Source: Alphaproteobacteria bacterium
Lineage (GTDB): Bacteria > Pseudomonadota > Alphaproteobacteria > CACIAM-22H2
NCBI GenBank assembly: GCA_017308135.1
Contig: JAFKFM010000011.1
Coordinates: 364,912 to 428,911, forward strand
Direction of reading: 5' to 3'
Length of the DNA stretch: 64,000 bases
Under the pieces are notes generated by a model. The model ran no database searches, was not told the DNA's origin, and saw nothing but the letters and a program-made list of their open reading frames with translations. Shown piece after piece: positions 17,275-25,849 of this stretch. How positions within the stretch are numbered: the first letter of the stretch is position 1; the number at the start of each line of letters is the position of its first letter. The position numbers and the translations under genes were made by a program.

Positions 17275-18346
17275 GCGCGACCAGCGCTTTCAACGCCGCC
17301 ACGAGCGAGCCTTCCTCGAGATATTTAAGCGCCAGGATCGCGCCGCCCGCGATGCCCGCGACCGCGAGGAACGAGCCGATGGCGAGCGTCGACAAGCCGG
17401 TGATGCCTTGGCCGACGGTGCAGCCCAAGGCGCTGACGCCGCCCACACCCATCAGGATGGCGCCGCCCGCGTTGCGCAGGAAATCGTTCGCGTCGCGGAA
17501 ACTTTCCAAGCGCCATTCGCCGGCGGCTTTCGCGGCGATCGCCGATCCGATCAACATGCCCAACACGGTCGACACGCCGAAATTGATTTTCGTCCCCGTC
17601 CAGAACATCGCATAGAACAGCGTGTCGCCAACGGGGGCCACGAAGGTGAACGAGGCGAGCGGCGTGGGATCGAAATCGTCCTTGCCCAGCACGCCGGTGA
17701 TCGCCCAACCCAGCACGATCAGCGCCCCCACGCCGAGGCCCGCGATCACGTCGCGCGTGCTGGCGCGGAACGCCTTGTCTTTGAAGCACCAGATCAGCAA
17801 GGCCGCGCCCAGCAGCGCCGCCACGATCGGCCGGTCGATGCCGGCAAGCGTCGGCAGGCTTTGATCGGCGAAACCGAGCGCGCGCAGATCGAGATTGAGG
17901 CGTTCCCACGTATTGACGCGCGCATAACCCACGATGCCGCGCAGCGTGGCGTAAGCCGCGATCCCCAGGATCAGAAGGACGACGACGCTTTTGAGATTGC
18001 CCGCCCCCGCGCGCACCAGATTGCGCTGGCCGCAGCCGCCGGCCAACACCATGCCGAAGCCGAACAAGGCGCCGCCGAAAATGGCGCCCAGCCAGCCGAG
18101 ATTGGGGGCGAGGTAGATCGATCCGCGCAGATCGATGGCGCCCGCCGCGTGCAACGCGTTGGCGCCCAGCATCGCGATACCGATGGCGGCGATCCAGGCG
18201 CGCAGGCGGCGTTTGTCTTCCATCACCACGGCGTCGGAAATCGCGCCCATGGTGCAGAAATTGGTGCGCTGGGCCAAAGCGCCGAACGCCGTGCCGGCGG
18301 CGAGCCCGGCGATTGCGACGACAAGATGTATCGGAAGATCCTGCAT
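17267..18346 (-). CDS. YeeE/YedE family sulfur-compound transporter (TsuA-like)
   Basis: Polytopic inner-membrane protein of 359 aa. It has the duplicated YeeE/YedE pattern and the conserved cysteine motifs RTNFCTMGAISDAV, VLAGGCGQRNLVRAGAGNLK and ALGCTVGQGITG. In TsuA these cysteines pass thiosulfate sulfur through the membrane. A TusA-type sulfur carrier lies just divergent (start 18404), the standard partner. It supports uptake of thiosulfate or a related sulfur compound beside the sulfide dehydrogenase genes. Confidence 0.9.
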   Translation of the reverse strand: MQDLPIHLVVAIAGLAAGTAFGALAQRTNFCTMGAISDAVVMEDKRRLRAWIAAIGIAMLGANALHAAGAIDLRGSIYLAPNLGWLGAIFGGALFGFGMVLAGGCGQRNLVRAGAGNLKSVVVLLILGIAAYATLRGIVGYARVNTWERLNLDLRALGFADQSLPTLAGIDRPIVAALLGAALLIWCFKDKAFRASTRDVIAGLGVGALIVLGWAITGVLGKDDFDPTPLASFTFVAPVGDTLFYAMFWTGTKINFGVSTVLGMLIGSAIAAKAAGEWRLESFRDANDFLRNAGGAILMGVGGVSALGCTVGQGITGLSTLAIGSFLAVAGIAGGAILALKYLEEGSLVAALKALVARG

Positions 18347-18403
18347 AGGCCGGGCAATCTATCGCTTGAAGCCCGCGGCTTCAAAGCCGTAATGTCCCGC
18401 CCC

Positions 18404-18631
18404 ATGTCGACGACCGAACTCGATGTCAAAGGGCTGAATTGTCCCTTGCCCGTGCTGCGGGTCAAAAAGGCGATGGCGGGCCTGCCCGCCGGCGCCACGC
18501 TCAAGGTTTTCGCGACCGATCCAGGTGCCGTGAAGGATTTCGAGGCGTTCTGCAAGACGACCGGCAACGTCCTCAAATCGTCTTCCGAAGCCGATGGGGT
18601 GTTCGTCTTCGAGATCGGCAAGGCCGGTTGA
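18404..18631 (+). CDS. tusA: TusA-family sulfurtransferase / sulfur carrier
   Basis: A 75-aa sulfur carrier with the catalytic motif in DVKGLNCPLPVLRVKKAM; the Cys in CPxP carries the persulfide. Length and the C-terminal FVFEIGK strand match TusA/SirA. An in-frame ATG 12 bases upstream (18392) is an alternative start; neither has a strong ribosome site. It is divergent from the YeeE/YedE transporter across about 57 bases, and its stop overlaps the TTG start of the downstream EamA gene (TTGA). Confidence 0.87.
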   Translation: MSTTELDVKGLNCPLPVLRVKKAMAGLPAGATLKVFATDPGAVKDFEAFCKTTGNVLKSSSEADGVFVFEIGKAG

Positions 18632-19533
18632 ACCGCGCCCTCTCCCGCGAAGGTTTCTGGCTGCTTTTGACGCTCGCGTTTTTCTGGGGCGTCAATTGGC
18701 CGGCGATGAAGTTCTCGGTGTTGGAACTCCCGCCATGGGTGTTCCGCGTTCTGTGCGTCTATATCGGCGCCGCCGGTCTGTTCGCCATCGCGTGGCGTTT
18801 GCGGCTGGATTGCCGCATCCCGCCGGGGCGGCTGGGGCAATTGGCGCTCGCCGGATTTTTGAACGTGACCGTCTGGCACGTTTCCACCGCCTATGGCTTG
18901 CAGCATGTCGAAGCGGGGCGCGCGGCGCTGATCGCTTTCACCATGCCGATGTGGGTGTCGCTGTTCGGCGCGCTGTTCCTGGGCGAGGTCTTCGACCGGC
19001 GCCGCGCTTTGGCGCTGGCGTTCGGCGGGGCGGGGTTGATGCTGCTGGCGTGGCCCGCGTTCGCGGGGCTTATCGACCGGCCGATCGGCTTGGCGCTGAT
19101 GCTGGCGGCGGCGATCGGCTGGGCGACGGGCACCGTCTATACCAAGCAAGCGAAGTTCCCGATGCCGGCGGTGACGCTGACCGCGTGGCAATTGCTGTTC
19201 GGCGGCTTGCCGCTGATCGCGGGGTTGCTCTGGTTCGATCTGCCCGGCGGTCTTTGGCCGGCGGGCGGGCTGACGCTGCAGGGCTGGCTCGGTTTCGGCT
19301 ACGCGGCCACCGTGCCGATGATCTATTGCCATTGGGCGTGGTTCCGGGCGCTCGAAATTCTGCCCGCGTCGATGGCCTCGCTCGGGCTGCTGGCCGTGCC
19401 GGTCGTGGGTGTGGCGTCGTCGGCGTGGCTGACGGGCGAGCGTTTCGCCGCCCTCGACTATGCCGCGATGGCCGCGATCATGGCGGCACTGTTCTTGGCG
19501 CTGGTACCGCCTAAAACTATCGCCGCCGGTTGA
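18628..19533 (+). CDS. EamA/DMT-family transporter
   Basis: A 301-aa inner-membrane protein with about ten spans and two EamA repeats (first opening FWLLLTLAFFWGVNWPAMKF, second opening IGLALMLAAAIGWATGTVYT). The open frame extends upstream but only across tusA in another frame. The TTG at 18628 overlaps the tusA stop as TTGA and gives LNRALSREGFWLLL, the normal family start, suggesting translational coupling. Substrate unknown; drug/metabolite exporters of this family often export amino acids or related compounds. Confidence 0.85.
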   Translation: MNRALSREGFWLLLTLAFFWGVNWPAMKFSVLELPPWVFRVLCVYIGAAGLFAIAWRLRLDCRIPPGRLGQLALAGFLNVTVWHVSTAYGLQHVEAGRAALIAFTMPMWVSLFGALFLGEVFDRRRALALAFGGAGLMLLAWPAFAGLIDRPIGLALMLAAAIGWATGTVYTKQAKFPMPAVTLTAWQLLFGGLPLIAGLLWFDLPGGLWPAGGLTLQGWLGFGYAATVPMIYCHWAWFRALEILPASMASLGLLAVPVVGVASSAWLTGERFAALDYAAMAAIMAALFLALVPPKTIAAG

Positions 19534-20074
19534 CCCACAGCAAAATCGCGATCGCCAGCACGAAGGCGCCCAGCATCGCGAATTGGAAATGCGACGCGAG
19601 TTCGCCGAACGCCGTTTCCAGCGCGTGGCCGAACACATAGCCCCCGCCCGCGAACAGCATCGCCCAGACGAACGCCGCGATGAAATTCAGCACCGCGAAG
19701 CGCAATGGGTTGATGCGCGCCAAGCCCATCGCGAAGGACGCGAAGTTCCGCACGCCATAGATGAAGCGGAAGGTCAGGATGAACCAGGTGTCGTAACGTT
19801 CCAGCCAGCCCATCGCGCGTTCCACACCGGGCTTCCAGGCGGGCTTGCGGGCGAGCAGCTTCACGCCATAGGTCCGGCCGAGCCAAAACCACAATTGATC
19901 GCCGCAGAAGCTGCCGAACCACGCGGCCAGCAGCAGCGGCAGGAAGGCGATCTTTTCCTGCTGCGCCGCGGCACCCGCGAAGATCACGAAAGTCTCGCCT
20001 TCGAAGAAGGTCCACAGAAACGTCGCGGCATACACCAGCGCCCCGTATTCCGCGATAAGCCGATCGACGTCCAA
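19517..20074 (-). CDS. DedA/SNARE-associated family membrane protein
   Basis: A 185-aa DedA-type inner-membrane protein, a family of lipid flippase-like proteins needed for envelope homeostasis. Landmarks are FFEGETFVIFAGAAA and RFIYGVRNFASFAMG, with a C-terminal hydrophobic span. The TTG at 20074 is chosen because AAGGGAG lies seven bases upstream and it leaves the palindromic promoter region free; a GTG at 20113 is possible but has no ribosome site. The 3' end overlaps the EamA gene by 17 bases. Confidence 0.8.
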   Translation of the reverse strand: MDVDRLIAEYGALVYAATFLWTFFEGETFVIFAGAAAQQEKIAFLPLLLAAWFGSFCGDQLWFWLGRTYGVKLLARKPAWKPGVERAMGWLERYDTWFILTFRFIYGVRNFASFAMGLARINPLRFAVLNFIAAFVWAMLFAGGGYVFGHALETAFGELASHFQFAMLGAFVLAIAILLWVNRRR

Positions 20075-20095
20075 CCTCGGGCGCTCCCTTGCGCG

Positions 20096-20115
20096 ATGTG
20101 GTATAGTCACCACAT
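20096..20115. promoter_or_regulatory. Palindromic operator-like site
   Basis: ATGTGGT-atagtc-ACCACAT is a perfect 7-bp inverted repeat around a 6-base spacer, in the intergenic region between the dedA-type gene and the divergent small periplasmic protein gene. The spacer carries TATAGT, which could be a -10 element. This geometry fits a dimeric repressor. Confidence 0.5.
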
Positions 20116-20142
20116 ACCCTAAGGAAGGGCGGAGAGGAACCG

Positions 20143-20370
20143 ATGCGACGTTTTCTTGTTCTTGTGACGGCGGCTTTTCTGGCCACGGCCACGGCGCCGG
20201 CTTGGGCCGAGGATACGCGACCCAATTCGACGCCGCCCAAGGCCAATCCGGACGCCGATAAGCTCAACGCGCGCAATCCGAACGTTTTCCACGCCGGACC
20301 CGGCAAGCCGCTGGAAGGCAGTGTTTACGTGTCGCCGTCGCGCATTCCGAAGCCGGACGCGAAGAAGTAA
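20143..20370 (+). CDS. Small exported protein (75 aa), unknown
   Basis: Short secreted protein. The signal peptide MRRFLVLVTAAFLATATAPA ends at WAED, leaving about 53 residues rich in Pro, Asn and Lys, including NPNVFHAGPGKPLEGSVYVS. GGAGAGG precedes the ATG by a few bases. No family recognised. A palindrome lies in its promoter region. Confidence 0.65.
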   Translation: MRRFLVLVTAAFLATATAPAWAEDTRPNSTPPKANPDADKLNARNPNVFHAGPGKPLEGSVYVSPSRIPKPDAKK

Positions 20371-20386
20371 GCGGATCGCCCGCCGG

Positions 20387-20764
20387 TCAATCGGCGATTT
20401 GATTGCACTCGGTGCTGCCGCCCAGCGTGCGCACGCAGGCGAATTTGGCGTTCGGGTCGGGCTTGGCTTCCTTCGGCTCGTCCATGTAGCGCTCGCGCAG
20501 ATCGCACATGATCTTACGGTCGCCGGTCGTCCACATACCGTCGCAGGCGCCGGGCATGAAATGCGGCCCGATGATCGCGGTGGTCATGATCACCCCCGGG
20601 CCGATCACCGTATTGACCGCCCTCTCGTAGGGCTTCAGATAGGTCATCACCTTGTTCGGCGCGTTCGACAATGGCGGGTTGCCTTGGAACGACGTCGTTT
20701 CGCCGCAGGCGCCAAGGGCGGCGGCGAGCAAGGAAACGGTCAGCAGGGCGGTCGGGCTCTTCAT
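20387..20764 (-). CDS. Hypothetical lipoprotein (125 aa)
   Basis: Signal peptide MKSPTALLTVSLLAAALGAC ends in a lipobox (LGAC), so the mature protein should be lipid-anchored. Three further cysteines (GACDGM, MCDLRERYM, FACVRT) and STECNQ near the end suggest disulfides. The stretch VNTVIGPGVIMTTAIIGPHF is hydrophobic. No family recognised. It is convergent with the 75-aa exported protein gene with a 16-base gap. Confidence 0.68.
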   Translation of the reverse strand: MKSPTALLTVSLLAAALGACGETTSFQGNPPLSNAPNKVMTYLKPYERAVNTVIGPGVIMTTAIIGPHFMPGACDGMWTTGDRKIMCDLRERYMDEPKEAKPDPNAKFACVRTLGGSTECNQIAD

Positions 20765-20846
20765 GGGATAACTCCAATACCCATAAAATTTGAACCAAAT
20801 TTACTAATTATCGGTGAAGACGGCAAGAAATCACCTAACGCACTGA

Positions 20847-22259
20847 TTAGGCTTTAACTTTCGTCGCTTGGGCGATCTTGCGGGCTTCCCCATCGCCCAA
20901 ATCCCAATACAGACCGGCCATCAAGCGCAGCCCTTCGCGGGCGACCTCCGGCAGGATGTGCTCGTTGGGCGCGTGCTGGGAACACGCCGGATAGGAATGC
21001 GGGACCCAGACGGTCGACAGGCCCAGCGTGTCGCTGAACACGTCGTTGGGCAGCGACCCGCCGAGATTGGGCAGGATCGCCGGTTTCTTGTTGCTGGTGC
21101 GGCGCATGGAATCGACCGCGAACTTCACCCACGGGTGATCGGGGTCGAGCCGCGTGGCGGCGAACAGCACGTCGCGGGCTGAGGCGATCTTCACGAACGG
21201 GAAACCGTGGCGATCCAGATGCCGGCGCAAGGCCGGCAGAATCCCGTGCGGATCGACGCCGACGACGAAGCGCAACTGGCAGCGCGCCCAGGCACGCGGC
21301 GGGATCGCGTTCACGGGATTGCGCGGATTGCCGGTCTCGTAGGCCAGCACTTCGAACGAGCACCAGCCGAACACACGCTCGGACGGCGTGAGGCCCGGCT
21401 CGCCCCACCATTCCTCGATCGCCGGGCCGTCTTCGCCGCCATCGACTTCGCAATCGGCCAGCGCCCGGCGCACGGACTCGGGCAATTCGTTCGGCACCCA
21501 TTCGGGAATGCGGATCTGACCGGTCGGGCCCGCGATGGTCGCAATCGCGTGGGCGAGCTGTAGGCCGGGATTCGAGATCAACCCGCCCCAATTGCCCGAA
21601 TGGTGGCCACCCTCGCGCGCGTCGATCCAAATGTCGAAATTGAACGCACCGCGCGAGCCCAGGAAGATCGTCGGGCGTTCGGCGCGCAAGCGCGGCCCGT
21701 CTGACGCCAGCAACATATCGGCGGCGAACAGCGCCTTGTTGTCCTCGCACACTTCGCGCAAGCCCGGCGATCCGGTTTCCTCGCCCATCTCGATCAGATA
21801 CTTCGCGTTGAAGCCCAGCTTGCCGCGCGTGGCGAGCACGGCCGCAAGGGCCCCGATATTGATCGAGTGCTGTCCCTTGTTGTCGGCGGTCCCGCGCCCG
21901 TACCAGCGATCGCCCTCGTCCTTCAATTCCCAAGGCGACAGGCCCGCGCGCCATTGATCTTCCAGGCCCCGGATCACGTCGCCATGGCCATAGCCGAACA
22001 CGGTGGGCAGCGACGGGTCTTCAATGCGGCTCGCCAGCAGGAACGGGCCCTTCGCTTTGGCGTGGGTCAAAATGCGGCAATCGAAGCCGAGCTTCGATAG
22101 CGTGGGCACCATCTCGGCTTCCAGATAGCGCGCGAGCTCGCCGGCCCGTTCCGGGTTCTGGCTTTCGGTCTTGAACGCGACGCGCCTTGCGAGATCGGTC
22201 TTGAAATCGCCCCGATCGAAATAGGTTTCGGCGGCGGCGATGGCGGCTTCGCGGGTCAT
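20847..22259 (-). CDS. M20 family dipeptidase/peptidase
   Basis: A 470-aa zinc metallopeptidase of the M20 family. Metal ligands are visible: His and Asp in FGYGHGDVIRG, Asp in GRGTADNKGQHSIN, the catalytic Glu pair in EMGEETGSPGLRE, and the late His in HSYPACSQHAPNEHI. A dimerisation lid region follows the HHSGNWGGLISNP segment. Such enzymes release C-terminal amino acids from di- or acylated peptides. Start is the ATG at 22259 (MTREAAIAAAETYF). Its start is 50 bases from the hemN stop on the same strand. Confidence 0.87.
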   Translation of the reverse strand: MTREAAIAAAETYFDRGDFKTDLARRVAFKTESQNPERAGELARYLEAEMVPTLSKLGFDCRILTHAKAKGPFLLASRIEDPSLPTVFGYGHGDVIRGLEDQWRAGLSPWELKDEGDRWYGRGTADNKGQHSINIGALAAVLATRGKLGFNAKYLIEMGEETGSPGLREVCEDNKALFAADMLLASDGPRLRAERPTIFLGSRGAFNFDIWIDAREGGHHSGNWGGLISNPGLQLAHAIATIAGPTGQIRIPEWVPNELPESVRRALADCEVDGGEDGPAIEEWWGEPGLTPSERVFGWCSFEVLAYETGNPRNPVNAIPPRAWARCQLRFVVGVDPHGILPALRRHLDRHGFPFVKIASARDVLFAATRLDPDHPWVKFAVDSMRRTSNKKPAILPNLGGSLPNDVFSDTLGLSTVWVPHSYPACSQHAPNEHILPEVAREGLRLMAGLYWDLGDGEARKIAQATKVKA

Positions 22260-22308
22260 GGCATGCGTGTCCTGGCTGAAGGTCACGCCATCATGCGCCG
22301 TGGCCGAG

Positions 22309-23670
22309 CTACACGGCAACCGAATGCTTCGCCTTGCTGTTGTCGAGGTATTGATCGAAGCACGACGCGACCACGCGCACGAAGTTCTGCGCGGGCTCGG
22401 GGATGCGCAAGTTTGTGCCGTCGACCGTGACCAAGCCGCCGCGCACCATGAAATCGAGCCGGCCGAGTTCGTCGCGGAAATGGTCGAGCGCGTGGCTCGA
22501 CGCATTGTGCGCCCGGCAAACCGCGTCGAGATCGACTTCCATATCGCACATCAGCCGCTCGATGACCGCGCGGCGCAGGCGATCCTCGTCGGTGATCTGG
22601 ATGCCGCGCACGACGGGGACGAGATCGCGTTCGACCGCCTCGCGCCATTGATCGATCCGCGTATGGTTTTGCGCGTAGCCTTGCGCATAGGCCGAAATCG
22701 CCGACGGGCCGAAGCCGATCAGCGCATCGGCCATATCGGTCGTATAGCCTTGGAAATTGCGCCGCAGCCTTCCTTCGCGTTGGGCCCGCGCCATCTCGTC
22801 GTCGGGATAGGCGAAATGATCGATCCCGATGCGCGTATAGCCGCGCGCGGCCAAGCGCTTGTGCGCGGCCTCGACCAACGTCATGCGCTCGCGCATGCCG
22901 GGCAGGCCTTCGGGCTCCAGCAATTTCTGATGCGGCTTCATCCACGGCACATGCGCGTAGCCGAACAGCGCGATGCGCTCGGCCCCCAACTCGGTCGATT
23001 GGTCGATCGTCGCTTCGATCGTTTCGGCGGATTGGTGCGGCAGGCCGTAGATCAAATCCATGCCGATCTGCGCGATGCCCGCCGCGCGCAATTTGGCGAG
23101 CTTCTCCGCGACCAGTTCGAAGGGCTGGATGCGGTTGATCGCCTGCTGCACGCGAAGATCGAAATCCTGAATGCCGAGATTGACGCGGGTGACACCCGCT
23201 TCCTTCAGCGCTTGGATCTGCGCATCGTCCAGCGTGCGCGGGTCGATCTCGATCTCGAAGCGCGTATCGGAATCGAAGCGGAAGGAGTCGCGCAAGACCC
23301 GCGCGAGAGAAGCGAGATCGGCGGCGTTCAGCGCGTTGGGCGTGCCCCCGCCCAGATGCACATGGCCCGCGCGTAGCTTGCGGCCGATCGCGCGGCGCGC
23401 CAGCGCGATTTCCTGCAGCAGCGTCTGGAAGTAATGATGGATCGGCCCGTATTTCGACGCGATCGAGGTATTGCAGCCGCAATACCAGCACAGCTTTTCG
23501 CAGAACGGCACGTGGATGTAGATCGACACGGGTTGCGTGTCGTCGATCGCTTCCATCCAACGGCTGGCGTGGGCCGGGCCGATCGCGGGCGAGAAATGCG
23601 GCGCGGTCGGATAGCTCGTGTAGCGGGGGACTTTGGCTTCGGCCAAAGTCAGGGCTTCGGGGGACAACAT
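22309..23670 (-). CDS. hemN: Oxygen-independent coproporphyrinogen III oxidase
   Basis: Radical SAM enzyme of 453 aa, the normal HemN length, that converts coproporphyrinogen III to protoporphyrinogen IX in heme synthesis without oxygen. The N-terminus reads VPRYTSYPTAPHF and the 4Fe-4S cysteines sit in CEKLCWYCGCNT. GGGTPN and the C-terminal HemN domain follow. The imperfect FNR-like sequence ATGATTTGGGTCAA at 23708-23721 lies just upstream, inside the end of the lysR gene, and may give oxygen control. Confidence 0.93.
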   Translation of the reverse strand: MLSPEALTLAEAKVPRYTSYPTAPHFSPAIGPAHASRWMEAIDDTQPVSIYIHVPFCEKLCWYCGCNTSIASKYGPIHHYFQTLLQEIALARRAIGRKLRAGHVHLGGGTPNALNAADLASLARVLRDSFRFDSDTRFEIEIDPRTLDDAQIQALKEAGVTRVNLGIQDFDLRVQQAINRIQPFELVAEKLAKLRAAGIAQIGMDLIYGLPHQSAETIEATIDQSTELGAERIALFGYAHVPWMKPHQKLLEPEGLPGMRERMTLVEAAHKRLAARGYTRIGIDHFAYPDDEMARAQREGRLRRNFQGYTTDMADALIGFGPSAISAYAQGYAQNHTRIDQWREAVERDLVPVVRGIQITDEDRLRRAVIERLMCDMEVDLDAVCRAHNASSHALDHFRDELGRLDFMVRGGLVTVDGTNLRIPEPAQNFVRVVASCFDQYLDNSKAKHSVAV

Positions 23671-23717
23671 AATGTCCCTTGCTTAGGCCCGCCTTCGCGT
23701 CCGCGAAATGATTTGGG

Positions 23718-24590
23718 TCAATTCCGGCCGAAGAGTTCGCCCGCCGCCGCAAAGAATCCGTCGATAGCGGGCTGACGGCGGCGCTCGGCCAAGCAGGCGA
23801 GATATTCGCCCACGTCCAGTTCCGCATCGGAAAACGCCAGCTTGGCGAAGCGCGGATCGGGCGCGAGCTCTGATTCGAAAACCAGCCCGATGCCGAACCC
23901 GGCCGCGACCGCTTCGGCCACCCCTTCGCGCGTCGCGACTTCGACGGCGGGGCCCAGTTGCAGCCGTGCGGCGGCCAGCCCGGTCTCGAAACGCTCGCGC
24001 GTGACCGAGCCGCGTTCGCGAAGAATCACCGGTCCCGCCGCCACGTCGGCCAAGCGCAGGCGTTTGCGTTTGGCGCGCGGATCGCCGACCGGCACGAAGG
24101 CGACCAAGCGGTCGCGCTTCAGCGGCTCCAGCGTCAAACGCGGATCGGCGATGGCCTTGGCCAAAATTCCGACATCGGCCTCGTAGGCCAACAGCTTGCG
24201 CGCGACCTCTTCCGAATTGCCGATCGCCAGCGCGAAGCCAAGATCGGGCAGGGTGGCGCGCCACGATTTCAGTACCGCCAAGGCCGGGCCCGGCCCGTCG
24301 GCCGCCACGTTCAAGAACACCCGCGCGCCGCCCGAAGCGCCCTGGATCGCGGCCTCTGCTTCATCCGCCAGCGCCATGTAGCGCTCGGCCACATCCAACA
24401 GGCGCCGCCCGGCCGGGGTCAGGCGGATTGCGCGGCCCTGGCGCACGAAGAGCGGCGTGGCGTAGCGCTGTTCCAGCGCTTTAACCTGGGCCGACAAAGT
24501 CGGCTGGCTGACGTGCGCCTTGCGGGCGGCGCGGCTGAATCCGCCTTCCTTGGCGACCAGCCAGAAGGCGCGCAGCAGGATCGGGTTCAT
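23718..24590 (-). CDS. LysR-family regulator of the phosphonate genes
   Basis: A 290-aa LysR-type regulator. The N-terminal winged HTH reads LLRAFWLVAKEGGFSRAARK then HVSQPTLSAQVKALEQRYAT, followed by an effector-binding domain. It is divergent from phnW across about 90 bases that contain an imperfect inverted repeat suited to LysR binding. It is therefore the likely activator of phnW-phnA-phnY, probably responding to 2-aminoethylphosphonate or phosphonoacetate. The regulator-target link is inferred from position. Confidence 0.87.
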   Translation of the reverse strand: MNPILLRAFWLVAKEGGFSRAARKAHVSQPTLSAQVKALEQRYATPLFVRQGRAIRLTPAGRRLLDVAERYMALADEAEAAIQGASGGARVFLNVAADGPGPALAVLKSWRATLPDLGFALAIGNSEEVARKLLAYEADVGILAKAIADPRLTLEPLKRDRLVAFVPVGDPRAKRKRLRLADVAAGPVILRERGSVTRERFETGLAAARLQLGPAVEVATREGVAEAVAAGFGIGLVFESELAPDPRFAKLAFSDAELDVGEYLACLAERRRQPAIDGFFAAAGELFGRN

Positions 24591-24592
24591 CT

Positions 24593-24638
24593 ATAGACCA
24601 ATCTGATTTGAAACATTGTTATTATGTATTGGACCTAT
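24593..24638. promoter_or_regulatory. Candidate LysR operator between lysR and phnW
   Basis: ATAGACCAAT (24593-24602) and ATTGGACCTAT (24628-24638) form an imperfect inverted repeat in the lysR-phnW divergent promoter region. Arms share ATAG/CTAT and CCAAT/ATTGG with one base inserted. Position and form match LysR-type binding sites. Confidence 0.45.
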
Positions 24639-24682
24639 GGATAGGGCAAGGCCATCATCTGTGGGCATTTCGGAGGAATTCC

Positions 24683-25840
24683 ATGTCCAACGTCCCTCAA
24701 GGCCTGTCCCAGACCGGCGACAAGCTGCTGCTCACGCCCGGCCCGCTGACCACGTCGAAGGCGGTCAAGGAAGCGATGCTGCACGATTGGGGCAGCCGCG
24801 ATGCGGTGTTCCTCGAAGCCAATAAGGGCGTGCTGCGCCGGATCGCGGAAATCGCGGAACGTGGCCAGACGCATGTCACCGTGCCGGTGCAAGGCTCGGG
24901 CACGTTCGCGGTCGAAGCGATGATCACCAGCTTCGTGCCGAAGACCGGCAAAATGCTGATCTGCAACAACGGCGCTTATTGTGTGCGCGCTAAGCGTATC
25001 GCGGAAATCGCCGGCCGCGCGGTCGTCACGATCGATTTCCCGGAAGACAAGCCGATCGATCCCGCAATGCTGGACGCGGCCCTCGCCAAGGACAAGTCGA
25101 TCACCCATGTGTTCGCGGTCCAATGCGAAACGACGTCGGGGGTGCTCAACCCCATCGACGCGCTGGCGGAAGTCACCGCCAAGCACGGGCGCCGCTTGCT
25201 GATCGACGCGATGAGCGCCTTCGGCGCGCTGTCCTTGGGCAAGGACTGCCGCTACGACGCGCTGGCCGCGTCGTCGAACAAGAATCTCGAAGGCGTGCCG
25301 GGCCTCGGCTTCGTCGTTTGCGACAAGGCGGCGCTGGCCGAAACCAAGGGCAACGCGACGACTTTGGTGCTGGACCTGCACGACCAATGGCAGGGCTTCG
25401 AGCGGACCGGCCAGTGGCGTTTCACGCCGCCGATCCACACCATCATGTCGCTGGCCAAGGCGCTGGACGAACACGCGGCCGAAGGCGGCGTGGCCGGTCG
25501 CGGCAAGCGCTACGCGAATAATTGCCGCGTGCTGGTCGACGGCTTGCGCAAAATGGGCTTCGTCACGCTGCTGCCCGACGCGGTGCAAGCGCCGATCATT
25601 GTGACCGTGCGCATGCCCGCCGATAACAAATTTGTCTTCCAGAGCTTCTATGATCGCCTGAAGGATCAAGGCTACGTGATCTATCCGGGCAAGCTGACGG
25701 TGGCGGATTCCTTCCGCATCGGCTGCATCGGCCGGATCGACGAAAGCCAGATCAAGGGCGTGCTCGCGGCGATCGCGGCCACGCTCGCCGAAATGGGTGT
25801 GGCGAGCGGCGCGCCGGCGCAATCGCAGGCGGCCGAATAA
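24683..25840 (+). CDS. phnW: 2-aminoethylphosphonate-pyruvate transaminase
   Basis: PLP-dependent aminotransferase of 385 aa that converts 2-aminoethylphosphonate plus pyruvate to phosphonoacetaldehyde plus alanine. Family marks are LLLTPGPLTTSKAVKEAMLH, DWGSRDAVF and the PLP lysine in SSNKNLEGVPGLGFV. GGAGG lies nine bases before the ATG at 24683. It is first of three genes, followed by phnA after 9 bases and phnY by overlap. The C-terminal tail beyond GVLAAIAATLAEM is somewhat longer than in typical PhnW. Confidence 0.93.
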   Translation: MSNVPQGLSQTGDKLLLTPGPLTTSKAVKEAMLHDWGSRDAVFLEANKGVLRRIAEIAERGQTHVTVPVQGSGTFAVEAMITSFVPKTGKMLICNNGAYCVRAKRIAEIAGRAVVTIDFPEDKPIDPAMLDAALAKDKSITHVFAVQCETTSGVLNPIDALAEVTAKHGRRLLIDAMSAFGALSLGKDCRYDALAASSNKNLEGVPGLGFVVCDKAALAETKGNATTLVLDLHDQWQGFERTGQWRFTPPIHTIMSLAKALDEHAAEGGVAGRGKRYANNCRVLVDGLRKMGFVTLLPDAVQAPIIVTVRMPADNKFVFQSFYDRLKDQGYVIYPGKLTVADSFRIGCIGRIDESQIKGVLAAIAATLAEMGVASGAPAQSQAAE

Positions 25841-25849
25841 GGAGCTGAC

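Noticed and set aside
23708..23721. FNR box for hemN
   Set aside because: ATGATTTGGGTCAA matches only 8 of 10 consensus positions and lies within the lysR 3' end; mentioned with hemN but not listed as a site.
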